From: Neoceratodus forsteri
Taxonomy: Eukaryota; Chordata; Ceratodontiformes; Ceratodontidae
Direction: 5' to 3'
Assembly (NCBI GenBank): GCA_016271365.2
Contig: CM057456.1
Location: 613,743,501 to 613,807,500 of the forward strand
Length of the DNA stretch: 64,000 bases
In this document: positions 1 to 9,871 of the stretch, in pieces
How the letters are laid out: the number at the start of each line of letters is the position of its first letter
Position numbering within the stretch: position 1 is the first letter of the stretch
Program-made: the position numbers and the translations under genes
Notes under the pieces: generated by a model
Seen by the model: the letters and a program-made list of their open reading frames with translations, nothing else
Database searches by the model: none
Told to the model about the DNA's origin: nothing

Positions 1-1087
1 AGGCTCTGCCATCCAGAAACACAGAACATGTACCTCCAGTGAGAAGAGGAATTGGGCACTCCATCTCTAGGGAAAAATGGACATAGATGTGGGAAAGGGG
101 CTGGCGAGTCACAATATCTCCCAGTTGGAGAGAGTTCTGATGGAAATGTGTTTCCTGTTTCTTCCACACCCCCATCATAATGCAACATTGTGGCTCAGAA
201 GGTTCTAACTTGTGCTGGAGGGGCTGTGGCAAGGTGGGATTGCCTTATAATATATTTTGGGAATGCCCAGAAATTCGGTTATATTGCCAGCTGCTACATA
301 AAGAGCTGTGTAAAATATAGTCAGACTCTGTCCCCTTCACTTTTAAAAACGTGGCATTGGGGATCAAAACAGGGGAGGTAGGGAACAAGCAGCAATAACA
401 CCTATTGAGAATACTGTACACAGCAGCCCTCAGGGGTATTACTTCCCACTGGCTACAGAGAGCAACCCCCACACCAGACTCCTGGAAATAGTAAGCGGCA
501 GACATAATTCAGATGGAATGCCTAACAGCTACCTTATGGCTTACAACTAAAATGCACACAGGTCTCTAGTTGCAATGGGTGTCAATCCAGACCACTGCCT
601 GTACCAGCCCCACACAGAGGTAAAAAGGCTGGCAGGACTGGGTGAGAGAACATGTTACCTGATGTGAAAGGACCATGGGTGAATCTCCCAGGCAAAGATA
701 AACAAGTCAAAAAGAAACCTGTACGGGACTGTTCATAGAACTGCAGAAGAATTGTCCAGAATAACACTAGTCATATATGTTCAGCCACAGTGGGCTAGTT
801 CATTAAGAAGTTAACCTATTCAGACTGAGTTGGTCAGCTTGTACAAAGTATCGTAGGAAAATAAAGGAAGTCATATTTTCTAGACAGAAGACACTTTGCT
901 TTAGAAATGATGCATGTGAGTAGTACTGGAATTTAATTCTTCTCTGTTTTGTTTACTTTTTGATCTAAGTAAACCAGTAGAGGGAAGGGACTGTCTGAAC
1001 TCTGCACCAGAATATTCACATGTATCATTGACATCTTTAACTCAATAAAGCAGAGTTTAAAAAAAAAAAAGAAAAGAAAAGGAAAAT
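1..1087. other. Non-coding flank with a retroelement-like A-rich tail
   Basis: I see no gene here; the open frames are short and have no recognisable domain. The right end carries an AATAAA hexamer at 1,044-1,049 followed by an A-rich run from about 1,059 to 1,084. That looks like the 3' tail of a plus-strand LINE or other retrocopy, but I cannot place its 5' start or its family. The DIRS-A terminus begins directly after the tail. Confidence 0.5.
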
Positions 1088-1143
1088 AGATTACTCACCT
1101 GTAACCATAGTTCTAGGAGTGGTATCTAGTTCACATCTACATA

Positions 1144-1570
1144 AGGGTTTCGTTCACCGGAGCTGCACCGCAGGTCGTGAGGGCTGGAAGAGCCTGCCCT
1201 CCCCTGGACTTGACTCAGGGGTTCGCCCCCCGGACTGCTGTAGTTACAGGGGTTTCGTTCACCGGAGCTGCACCGAGGGTCGTGAGGGCTGGAAGAGCCT
1301 GCCCTCCCCTGGACTTGACTCTGGGATCGCCCCCCCCCCGGACTGCTGTAGTTACAGGGGTTTCGTTCACCGAAGCTGCACCGTGGGTCATGAGGGCTGG
1401 AAGAGCCTGCCCTCCCCTGGACTTGACTGGGGGTTCGCCCCCACCCCCGGACTGCTGTAGTTACAGGGGTTGCTCACCAAAGCTGCACATGAGTCATGAG
1501 GGGCTGGAAGAGCCTGCCCTTCCCTGGACTTGACTCGGGGATCGCCCCCCAACCCCCAGACTGCTGTAGG
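1144..1570 (+). repeat. Tandem array of four ~108-bp monomers (LINE 5' region)
   Basis: Four head-to-tail units begin at about 1,147, 1,252, 1,360 and 1,468. Each contains TTCGTTCACCGGAGCTGCAC or a variant, a GGGCTGGAAGAGCCTGCCCT block and a CTGCTGTAG end. A fifth unit lies apart at 2,336-2,440. The last unit of the array and the isolated unit are both followed by the same ~50 bp (TTTGAGCACACAGGAGCAG and onward), so a duplication or alternative start separates them. Position ahead of the LINE coding region suggests promoter monomers like those of some L1s; this is inference. Confidence 0.85.
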
Positions 1571-1734
1571 TATGAATTTGAGCACACAGGAGCAGCACCA
1601 GGCTCTTGAACAAGGCGTGCTGTTTTGGCGCCAAACCCCATTTTAAATCTGGACTTGAACAAAGGACCTTGTGATTCCAAAACCTCACATGCGCCTTAAG
1701 AGTCGGTGCAGCACTGAAGATAGTTTTTCTCAAG

Positions 1735-2076
1735 TATTTTTCTGCTGCATTTATATATACAATTCCTTGTGTATAATCAAGTTTCCTTAAGAGTATTTTC
1801 ACAGTTATTATAATCCTACAGCTGCCTTTATTTTAAATTAATCAAGTTTCCTTAAGAGTAATTTCACAGTTAGTGATATCCTACAGTTGCCTTTAGTCGA
1901 AAGCTTCATTAATTCACAGATAGTGTAATCCTACAGTTGCCTTTCTCTGAAATTAATCAAGCTTCCATAAGAGTAAATTCACAGTTAGTGAAATCCTACA
2001 GTTGCCTTTATTTGAAATTAATCTAGTTTCCTTAAGAGTAATTTCACAGCCAGTGAAATCCTACAGTCGCTTTTAT
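1735..2076 (+). repeat. Second tandem array, ~66-bp unit, five copies
   Basis: Units start at about 1,800, 1,866, 1,915 (shortened), 1,980 and 2,046. Each carries CACAGTTAGTGAAATCCTAC or a variant, then GTTGCCTTTATTTGAAATTA and TTTCCTTAAGAGTAATTT. The array is AT-rich, unlike the GC-rich monomers on either side. It ends in an A run at about 2,080. Confidence 0.8.
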
Positions 2077-2335
2077 TTAAAAAAAAAAGCACTTTAGCGC
2101 TTTGATTATTTTTCGTAGTTCTGCCTGCCTGAGCGCAATGTACCGCAGCCTACAACTGCCACAAACAGATTTGAACTGATAGGTCTCCCACTTTATAACT
2201 GTGCAAGCAGAATCGCTTTTTGACCTTACAGATAATTCAGTAACCCTAAAATTTCAGCAACCTTTGTCTTTTGTCCTTACCTTAGCCCCGCCTCTGAATC
2301 CAACATTTATAATCTCCCCTCTCTCCTCAGTTACA

Positions 2336-2632
2336 GGGGTTTCGTTCATCGAAGCTGCACCGTGGGTCGTGAGGGCTGAAAGAGCCTGCCCTCCCCGGAC
2401 TTGACTCGGGGATCACCCCCCAACCCCTGGACTGCTGTAGGTACGAATTTGAGCACACAGGAGCAGTGCCAGGCTCTTGAACAAGGCGTGTTTGACCGCG
2501 CCAGCTCCCCGCCGCCCCCACCACCACCCTTGGTCGGCTCTCTGTTTCATACGCATAGTCATGACCGCGCCAGCTCCCCACCGCCCCCACCACCCTTGGT
2601 CGGCTCTCTGTTTTATACGCATAGTCACGTGT
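2336..2632 (+). repeat. Isolated fifth monomer plus a doubled 68-bp GC-rich unit
   Basis: Bases 2,336-2,490 repeat the last monomer of the upstream array together with its downstream 50 bp. They are followed by two direct copies (about 2,497-2,564 and 2,565-2,631) of a unit containing GACCGCGCCAGCTCCCC, a CCGCCCCCACCACC tract and TCGGCTCTCTGTTTCATACG. This probably lies at the start of the LINE leader. Confidence 0.7.
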
Positions 2633-2988
2633 GGTGCAGAACCAATCAGCCCATTCTCTCATTAGCAGCTTATCTGCTGTCACCACTAGAGGCCACTACC
2701 ACTTGCTTGCTGAGACATTTCAAGACAAGATGTTACTGCTTTTCCTGCCACTATTCCTTCTGTCTTTTCCCCTAGCCTCTCTCCCCACAGCAATCCACCC
2801 TCAACGGCACCCTGACCACCCCCCTATTACACACTCATTATCCCCTCCCAACCACGTTCTCACAGCACCACACACACACGGACCAGCAAAACAGTGGGTA
2901 CTCGGTGCTACCATCCTTCCTCCCTCCTTTTTCCCTAGGCTTACTGTCCTATGGAACTCAGCATTCTCCGCCACTACACCCACCATAA

Positions 2989-3118
2989 CACACCCCCTCA
3001 CTCCGCTTGGCCAGACTTTCCTGGCACAAAACAAAAATTATTATCACGCGGCTTCTCCTGCTAGCAGGGGACATCGAGCCAAATCCGGGTCCCACCCCCT
3101 CCCACTCCCCACACTCAA
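2989..3118 (+). other. 2A-like translational recoding motif upstream of the LINE endonuclease
   Basis: In the frame beginning CTC at 3,055 the translation reads LLLLAGDIEPNPGP, ending at 3,093. It matches the D-x-E-x-N-P-G-P consensus of 2A and 2A-like peptides, at which the ribosome skips the final Gly-Pro bond. It is preceded by a basic and hydrophobic stretch, as in active 2A sequences. 2A-like motifs N-terminal to the APE domain are documented in several non-LTR clades, including CR1 and L2. Here the motif is one frame away from the endonuclease ORF starting at 3,119, and an in-frame TAA lies upstream at about 2,989, so this copy is decayed. Confidence 0.8.
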
Positions 3119-4309
3119 ATGACCCTCCCCAAGGGCCTCAGACTACTGTATTTCAACATCTGTAGCCTCCTTAAAAAATTACCAGAACTTCAACTCACCG
3201 CCCTGTCCCTGCGCCCCGACATCCTCATACTATCAAAGACCTGGCTAAAGTCGCACTACATGGACTCTGCTATTGCCATCCCTGGTTATGTAGTTATCAG
3301 GCAAGACCGTCTAGGCAAGAAAAGGAGGGGTGGTATTGCCATGTTTATCTCCTCTAGACTACGGTTCACCCAGTTCCAGATCCTCACCCCGTCACCCCAA
3401 ATAGAGTCTGTAGTAATCAAACTTGCACTGCCTTACTCCGTCCCTATCTACGTTGCGGGCTCCTACTGCGCCCCTAGTACCCCCTTGCCCAGTGTCCTAG
3501 AACACCTGGCCTCACTAAAATCTACAGCCACAACTGGGGAGCGCCATATCCTTGATGATTTCAATTTCAATTGGCTAGCAATAGACGGGTCCAAACTACG
3601 CACCAAAATAAACACACTAAACCTCTCCCAGCAAATCTCACAACCCACCCGACTAAACCCTAAAACTCCAAACCACTCCCTCCTGGACTGGGCCCTCACC
3701 ACCCACCCTCACAGAATCATTAGTGCTGGTCTCCTCCCTGACTCACTAAGTGACCACCACATGATATACGTGGTCAGGAAAGTACACAGACCCGCAAAAC
3801 CACCCTCTAGGACGATTCTCAAATGGTCGTACAACTCCTTAGTTCTACCTGCGCTTCTATACGACCTGGCTCATATTGACTGGTCTTTCATACCTAATGC
3901 AACCTCGATTGACTATGCTTATGAAAATTTTAAGTCCAGGTTTCTCTCAGTCTGGGATAATCATGCCCCGCAAAGGTGTACGCGAGTTAGAGGCTCCCAC
4001 CTTCCATGGATCTCAGTCGATCTCATTAGCAGCTGCCGCAACATAGATCAGGCATGGCTCAAACATAAGTTGTCATGCTCCCAAGAATCTCTGCAAAGAT
4101 ACCAGACCCTCCATAACTTCTGCACCAAACTGATTCGGCAGGCAAAAAAGACCTATTTCACGTCCGCTTTAAACTCAAACCTCAACCAACCCACAAATTT
4201 CTGGAAAACTCTCAAATCCCTCCTCCCCACCCATCAAACCTCCAACCCCAACCCTATCCTTCCAAGATTCGACCGTCACCGACCCTGGAGAAGTAGCGAC
4301 TGCCTTTAA
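3119..4309 (+). pseudogene. LINE ORF2 N-terminal half: AP-like endonuclease (L2/CR1-like)
   Basis: The 396-residue frame is the endonuclease that nicks target DNA to prime reverse transcription. Visible landmarks are an N-terminal YFNICSLLKKLPEL block (the core-strand Asn region), LSKTWL in place of the usual SETWL, a GGIAMFI block, DDFNFNW in place of GDFNFNW, and a C-terminal SDHHMIYV (the catalytic SDH). The E-to-K change in the S-E-T-W block removes a metal-binding residue, so the enzyme is predicted dead. The frame ends at a TAA at 4,307-4,309. It continues in the same frame as the RT after a short gap, so the stop is a disabling mutation in one original ORF. Confidence 0.88.
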
Positions 4310-4372
4310 TACTTTCTTCACTAGCTGTGCAGCGTCTCTCCTATCCAATCACTCGCACACCTTAACAACACC

Positions 4373-5246
4373 ATGCACCCCACTGCAATCGCCGAACTCC
4401 ACACATGCCCCCAGCTTCTCTTTCCATCCAGTCACCCCGGCCAAGTACTACAAGCACTGTCTTCACTCAATCCTAACAAAGGTAACTGCCCATCTGACCT
4501 GGACACCAGGTTGCTCCACTTATCTGCTCCAGCCATAGCCGCCAATCTTCTCAACCTCTCCTTCTCCATGGCCAAAATCCCAGCCGATTGGAAGCATGTG
4601 ACTGTTATCCCCCTCCCAAAGGGCGGAGATCCCTCCACGCCTGGTAATTATCGACCCATCTCCCTTCTCCCAATTCTGGCTAAAATACAGGAACACCTCG
4701 CACTCACCCAACTGTCCCAATTCCTAGACACAACCTCTTTCTTCACCCCTTATCAGTCTGGTTTTCGAAAGTCCCACTCTACCGTCACCTCCCTACTAAC
4801 ACTCACTGATGACATCCTATCTGGAATGGACAAAGGGCATATCACCTCTGCCATTTTCATTGACCTGGCCAAGGCTTTTGACATGGTCTCCCAACCTAAG
4901 CTACTAGCTAAATTAAGTGGGGCTGGCCTCTCAGACCTTGCCACTAGCTGGTTTCATGCCTACCTGGTAGGCAGATATCAAATCGGTGAAAAATCGGCCC
5001 TCACATCTCTTCCGACCTTCCAATCACTATGGGTGTCCCCCAAGGCTCAGTCCTGGGACCCCTGCTTTTTTCAATATTCCTACAGGACCTCCCGCAGGCC
5101 TGACACTGTCATCCATCCAAATGTACGCGACGACACACTGTATTGTATGCCCGTATGACCACCGAAGCAGTATCAAATGTGCTTCAGCGGGATTTCAATG
5201 CCATACAGAATTGGTTAACGACAAACCAGCTATCCCTAAATACTAA
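4373..5246 (+). pseudogene. LINE ORF2 reverse transcriptase domain (L2/CR1-like), frameshifted
   Basis: This carries RT fingers and palm motifs in order: NPNKGNCPSDLD (loop before motif 1), VIPLPKGGDPSTPGNYRPIS, YQSGFRKSHSTVTSLL and IFIDLAKAFDMV (motif A with catalytic Asp). GVPQGSVLGPLLFS follows in the neighbouring frame at about 5,034-5,075. The catalytic YADDT box is broken by a one-base deletion at about 5,125-5,130: the DNA still reads TACGC followed by GACGACAC, but in frame it gives Y-A-T-T. The motif order and the absence of an RNase H domain support the L2/CR1 group. Confidence 0.88.
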
Positions 5247-5369
5247 AACAAAGTCTCACTCACTTTCGGGTCGTGCTCTCGACTCTCCCGCCTAGCATCA
5301 TGCCCCTCCTTCCGTACCCTAGATGGGACCCCCCTCGAGTCCTGCACTTCTTTCAGATACCTGGGAGTC

Positions 5370-5925
5370 TGGCTTGACCAATACCTGGATTTCTCCACCC
5401 ACATAGAATCCTTACACACTAAGTTGCACCCGAAACTTGGTGCTCTATATCATAATAAGGACTGTATGCCCAAACAGGTCCATAGGGAAATTGTTAAAAA
5501 AATGATGCTCCCTACACTTGACTATGGCGACGTAGTATATGGTGCCGCACCCCAATCTAACCTGGCCAGCCTAGACACTCTTTTCCACTCCTTCTGCCAT
5601 TTCGTCCTTGACTCCCCCCCCCAATGACCCACCACTGTGATCTGTACAGGGACCTAGCCCAGCCTTCACTCACAACCCGCAGACTGATCCACTGCTCTAG
5701 AGCAATCGCCAAATTCTGGTCACAGTCCCTTCCCCCCATCTCTCATGCACCATATCGGCCCAGCCCTTCCCTATCTACTCACTCAGAAGCACCGACTCAA
5801 GGCTTCTACAAGTCTCTTTCATGCATACCTCCAAGGGACAAACGGCTTTCAAATACTGCATGCCAAAACTATGGAATGACTTGCCTGCTGATATCAGGAG
5901 TTCCACAAACCCCAGGAGCCTAAAC
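5370..5925 (+). pseudogene. LINE ORF2 C-terminal region (L2/CR1-like)
   Basis: Fragments in two frames carry LDYGDVVYGAAPQSNL (a LDYGDVVY-type block typical of the L2/CR1/Rex thumb-to-C-terminal region) and a later stretch ending in ...YGMTCLLISGVPQ. A run of ten C residues at about 5,614-5,623 sits at the frame change. The region then passes into a 3' UTR of about 450 bp with no open frame. Confidence 0.75.
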
Positions 5926-6395
5926 CCACTCCTCTACGCTCACTTCCCCACCATATGCACATGCTCGCAGTAGCCATAAGATCAAGCTAGCAATTCTTTC
6001 CTAGTAACCAGCAGACATGACAAAGCTCAGCTGCTGCACTGCAGGTACTGCATACTACTTGCCTGTATTTAAATGCTAAACAAATAAGTAACTTGTCCGC
6101 ACTGTCAGGTGCCCTGCCGCCACTAGCAATAAACACTGCTACACTAATGTGTTACCAATGTTGTATATTATATTTTGTATTGCATCTTACATCTCATCAT
6201 TGTAATGCTGAAATGCACCATTTTTCATCTCATCCTTGTATTCTACCTACACTGTATAAAAATGTATAGTAAATTGCATGTACTATTCAATGCTTCCCTA
6301 TCCCCCACATCCCCCAGGTAGCGTCTGGAAACGAGTGGTTCTCCGCTCAGTACGCCTGCCTGGTTAAACTCTTAAATAAATAATATAAATAAAAT

Positions 6396-6665
6396 AAGCA
6401 GTGCCACTGGAAAGTGCAGATTCACCAGAACATCTTCTAGCTAAGCTCCTCCTACCACCCAGATGGTGCATCACTTGGCTCTGCCCTGTGATGTTTGATC
6501 TTGCATGCTGGAAGCAGGGATCTGTGTGCCACTTGCCATGGGAGGCTGGGTGGGTGGTGTGGATGTGAACTACTGTACATACAACTCCTAGAAACACAGT
6601 TACAGGTAAATAACCTACTTTTCTAGGGGCACAGATATAGTTCACTATCCACACATAGGCAGACT
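6396..6665 (-). repeat. DIRS-A left inverted repeat (inner part) and internal complementary region
   Basis: Bases 6,396-6,440 match the reverse complement of the right end of DIRS-A around 15,270-15,315, so they belong to the inverted repeat. At 6,572-6,620 the sequence is the reverse complement of the left tip (1,088-1,138), and at 6,620-6,665 the reverse complement of the right tip (15,304-15,351). Fusion of the two tips at about 6,620 is the diagnostic DIRS ICR that templates completion of the circular intermediate. Confidence 0.8.
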
Positions 6666-6701
6666 TCCAGCAGTTTTTGAGAAGGGGCAAGGCACGCCAC
6701 C

Positions 6702-7730
6702 CTATTTGGCGAGCAAAGACTGGAGAACTGAAGTCCCAAAAGCAGCATCCTGGTGAGACTCAAGGTCAATCCGGTAATGGGAAAAGAAGGTGTGTGCTGA
6801 CTTCCAGGTAGCAGCCCTACAGCTTTCCTGTGTGGGAATGTCTCTAAAAGCAGCCACCAAGGCAGCGGTATGTCTGGTGGAATGAGTTCTAAGCCCTATG
6901 GGAGGCTCCCTAACAGCCAACGTATAGCAGAGGTTGATGCAGGATGTAATCCACCTGGTAATCATTGTTTTGCTTCTGGTCTGCCAGGTGCAGCTTTAGC
7001 ATATGTCACAAACAGCTGCTGAGCCTCATCGCGAACTCCAGCTGTGCACTCCTGATAATCAGTAAACGCCCACCACAGGTCCATGGTATGAAGCCTGCAG
7101 TCGGCCTCTGAAGATGGGTTCATAAAGTATACTGGTCACCTGAGTAAGGTTAAACTCCAATACAACCTTCGAGACGAACTTCATGTGGGAGCAAAGGACA
7201 ACCATGTCCTTGTGGAAGACCAAGTAAGGAAACTCCACCAAGAGCGCTTGAGCTCGCCAACCCTTCTGGCAGATGTGATAGCCACCAAGAAGGTGGCCTT
7301 CCATGACAGGTGAGGCATAGTACACCTGTCCATATGCACAAATAGCTTGCCCATGAGCACAACCAACACCAGCAGTAGGTGGTAGTTCATATACCAGAGG
7401 GGACAAGTGGTCAAGGCCCTTGAAAAAGCACCTGGCCACCTTCTCCTGGGCCACCATCGGTATACAAGCCCACATCCAGTAGGCAGAGATAGCTGCCAAG
7501 AGCACCTTGAGCGTTGTTGCTTGCAGCACCCAGCTGGGAGAGGGACCAGAGGTACTCCAGGACACTAGCCACAGGGAAGGCACGGGGCTCAATCTCCTTG
7601 CCCTGACACCAAATGGAAAACCATTTCTATTTAAAGCTGTAGCACCAGCGAGTCTACTCCTTTCAGGAGGCCTCCACAACATGGAACACTTCCTCCGAAA
7701 GACCCAGGGCCTGGAACTTAAGCCACTCAA
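6702..7730 (-). pseudogene. DIRS-A tyrosine recombinase
   Basis: The recombinase would integrate the circular cDNA. The C-terminal piece (6,702-6,965) has LRTHSTRHTAALVA, holding the catalytic His-x-x-Arg, and HTFFSHYRIDL with the nucleophilic Tyr; it ends in VLQSLLAK, a tail shared by the other DIRS copies here. The N-terminal part (7,059-7,730) lies across several frames and includes SWKATFLVAITSARRVGEL, the block carrying the first catalytic Arg. Stops and frameshifts throughout show that this is a pseudogene. It follows the RT remnant directly because RNase H has been deleted. Confidence 0.85.
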
Positions 7731-7754
7731 GAACTAGGTCATGAGGTGCAATGA

Positions 7755-8410
7755 CTAAAGGTCCAGGTGCTTGACTGTCCCCTTTTGTCTGGTCAGCAGG
7801 TCCAGATGAAAAGGCACCGCCACAGAGGCCTGCTGCTGAGGCTGGGAACCCCTTTTGAATGAAACTGAAGATACTGCCAGTGAGATGGATGGACTGGGAT
7901 GTGGAGGAACACATTCTGGAGGTTCAGGGAGCAGACCCACATGCCCTGCTCTAGGGGTGGTATGATCCATTTCAGGGTTACAATCTGAAACTTGCACTTC
8001 TTCGTGTACTGATTGAGATCTTGTAGATCCAGCATGGAGTGCCAGCCCCCACCTCACCCCCGTTTGTTTTGGGACCAGGAAGTACCTAGAACATACCCCT
8101 GACTTGCCAGGGCATCTGGGACATGGGCTATAGCCCCTTTCACAAGGAGCTAAATGATGTCCTTCCTTAGGGCAGACAACATGTCCTGCGACACTGAGGA
8201 CTCCCTTGGAGTGTGGGATTGGTAAGGGGGAGAGTCTCGAAATCTAGAGGCAGCCCACTGCCTCACACCTTCAGAACCCTCTTTTCTGTGGTAACGATGG
8301 AACAACTTGGCCAAAAGTGGTGAAGCCACCCACCCACAGGCACCTGGGTCAGGGAATGGACAGGTAGGAGGCTGACACCACCAATCAATCTCTGGGCAGC
8401 TTTGGAGGGG
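7755..8410 (-). pseudogene. DIRS-A reverse transcriptase remnant
   Basis: In frame fragments, LDLQDLNQYTKKCKFQIVTL and CSLNLQNVFLHIPVHPSHWQYL correspond to the DIRS RT blocks LDLRxLNxYxxxxKFxM and SLDLxDAYxHIPIxPSHxxYL. Asp has become Asn in the D-A-Y-like position (LQNVF), and the YLDD box and RNase H are absent. Upstream bases 8,070-8,410 are the RT N-terminal region with several stops. A LINE tail at 8,415-8,766 separates this from the gag-RT linker. Confidence 0.8.
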
Positions 8411-8414
8411 CCCT

Positions 8415-8766
8415 GACTACTTGAAAGAACTCCTTGTGCCTTATCGCCCAGTGCGACAGTTGCATTTGGCTAACAAGGGGTTGCTAGAGATTCTGAGGGT
8501 GTCTTTGAAATCTTCAGGAGCCCGTGCATTTATGCACGCAGCCCCGACCCTCTGGAATTCTCTACCCCGTCAGCTTCGGGAGTGCACGACTGTGGGGGGG
8601 GGGTAAACAGGCGCTGAAAACCTATTTATGGTGCCTCTGCCTAGTTTACTGTCTGTTCATAGTTTTATCATGATCTTTTATCGTTTTGTAAAGCGCCTTG
8701 ATGGTTGAAAGGTGCTTGTGAGAAATAAAAAGTATTATTATTATTATAATTATTATTATTATTACC
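8415..8766 (+). mobile_element. 5'-truncated L2-like LINE 3' end with TTA microsatellite tail
   Basis: The plus-strand frame reads YLKELLVPYRPVRQLHLANK then GARAFMHAAPTLWNSLPRQL, the conserved C-terminus of L2-clade ORF2 (RAFxxAAPxLWNSLP). A G-run at about 8,594-8,604 adds a frameshift before KQALKTYLW. The 3' UTR holds CGCCTTGATGGTTGAAAGGTGC and AGAAATAAAAAG, then (TTA)n from about 8,730 to 8,764. DIRS-A gag-RT sequence resumes on either side, so this is a dead-on-arrival insertion. Confidence 0.85.
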
Positions 8767-9051
8767 AGCTGTTGGGGCCAGAGGGGCACCAATTTCCTTA
8801 CCCCCGCCTCTTTTTGGCCCCTGGCTAGAGAACTTCAACTTGGGGCACCAGACTTGGTATTGCCTTAATGGGGCTGCTGCCGAAGCAGCTATGGCTGAAA
8901 GAACCAAAACTGCAAGGCCTTCTTTTTTGGTTTCTGGGTCTAAGGTTCCTTCTGGAACAAAACTACAGAGTCCAGGGTGGTGTTGGACTTCTCAATCTTG
9001 GTGAGATGACCTTCCACCCCGGGCCAAAGAGGTCAGTGCCCAAGAAAGGAA
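8767..9051 (-). pseudogene. DIRS-A gag-RT linker segment
   Basis: Read on the minus strand, FLGTDLFGP and the following Pro/Arg-rich stretch continue the gag-like frame that is cut at 12,973 (ending QHKLANDL on the other side of DIRS-B). The reading continues to VLSAIAASAAAPLRQYQV before the L2 insertion. The domain content is weak and the frames are broken. The assignment rests on continuity across DIRS-B. Confidence 0.6.
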
Positions 9052-9581
9052 ATGAAAATTACATACCTACCGTAATTGTTGATCTTTCTGTGTATCTTCA
9101 CCAGTCATCGCTACTTGGGGTATAGCTCACCAGAGCTAGAACCCTGCGGGAGACTATAAAGGACAGCTGCAGGAAGAAAGTCGCAGTGTGGGTCTGAAGA
9201 CCACCCACAAGGAGTGCAGGCTGAGGGTGCATCTCAATTCTCCCCCACCAAAATAAAGGAGGGGAAAAAAGTTTTAACAGCCAGAGGCTTCAAAGAAACA
9301 ATGTGGCCTCAATTAAAGGTCACTAATAATCAAAATACAGAAGAGGGAGTAGAAAGGAGAATGCCCCTCCCCCCACTCCAAGACCCCTCTGGAAAGTAGG
9401 AAGAGGTGTGGGGGGAGAAGAGCTCTCCAAACTCAATAAAGGTAAACGGTTTACCCCTGTGTGTCTCCACAGACCCCTCCCACCTACACACAAGGGAGGG
9501 GAGAGCGAGGAAAAGAAAGACACACAAGGAGGGGAGGAGTCCAGAGACTCAGGCCCAGGGGGAAGGAGGGTGGGATTTAGT

Positions 9582-9680
9582 GATGAATAATGAAGATACA
9601 CAGAAAGATCAACAATTACGGTAGGTATGTAATTTTCATATCTTATCTGTTTCAATCTTCACCATTCATCACTACTTGGG
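9582..9680 (-). repeat. DIRS-B internal complementary region
   Basis: The segment ending at 9,639 is complementary to 9,052-9,110, and the segment starting at 9,640 (ATCTTATCTG...) is complementary to the right tip ending at 12,972. The junction marks the circle joint of the replication intermediate. The motif AATTAC-GGTAGGTAT-GTAATT at 9,614-9,634 is the inverted copy of the left-tip motif. Confidence 0.85.
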
Positions 9681-9871
9681 TGAGTACCGAGCCCCCACCC
9701 GAAAGAGGGTGGGGAACCAAGACCACCCTAAGGGACCAGTTCCCTTAGCCTCCAGTGGGTGAGACACTGAAGGAGAGAACCCTTACAGGCCTGGGGAGGC
9801 CTGAGACTGGTCTGGGTGAGATGGGGGTCCTCCCCCTGTGGGGGAAGGAAGGCACCCCAAAAGTCGCCATC

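Larger units (their letters stand above)
1139..6395 (+). mobile_element. L2/CR1-like non-LTR retrotransposon (LINE), near full length, decayed
   Basis: This plus-strand LINE sits inside the left inverted repeat of DIRS-A. In order it carries two tandem arrays in a long 5' region (1,144-2,490), a GC-rich leader with a doubled 68-bp unit, a 2A-like motif at 3,055-3,093, an AP-endonuclease domain (3,119-4,309), a reverse transcriptase (4,373-5,240) and a C-terminal region to about 5,925. It ends in an A/T-rich tail of AAATAAA-type repeats at 6,372-6,395. The APE-RT architecture without RNase H, and the simple-repeat tail, fit the L2/CR1 group. No convincing target-site duplication is visible beyond a possible ATAAG. 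The 5' limit is inferred from where DIRS-A sequence stops, so the arrays are assigned to the LINE by position only. Confidence 0.8.

Noticed and set aside
1119..1585. Open frames of 113 and 118 residues with repeated GREGWKSLPSPGLDSG-type units.
   Set aside because: They are translations of the 108-bp tandem monomers in more than one frame, with no start context or domain. A repeat protein is not supported.
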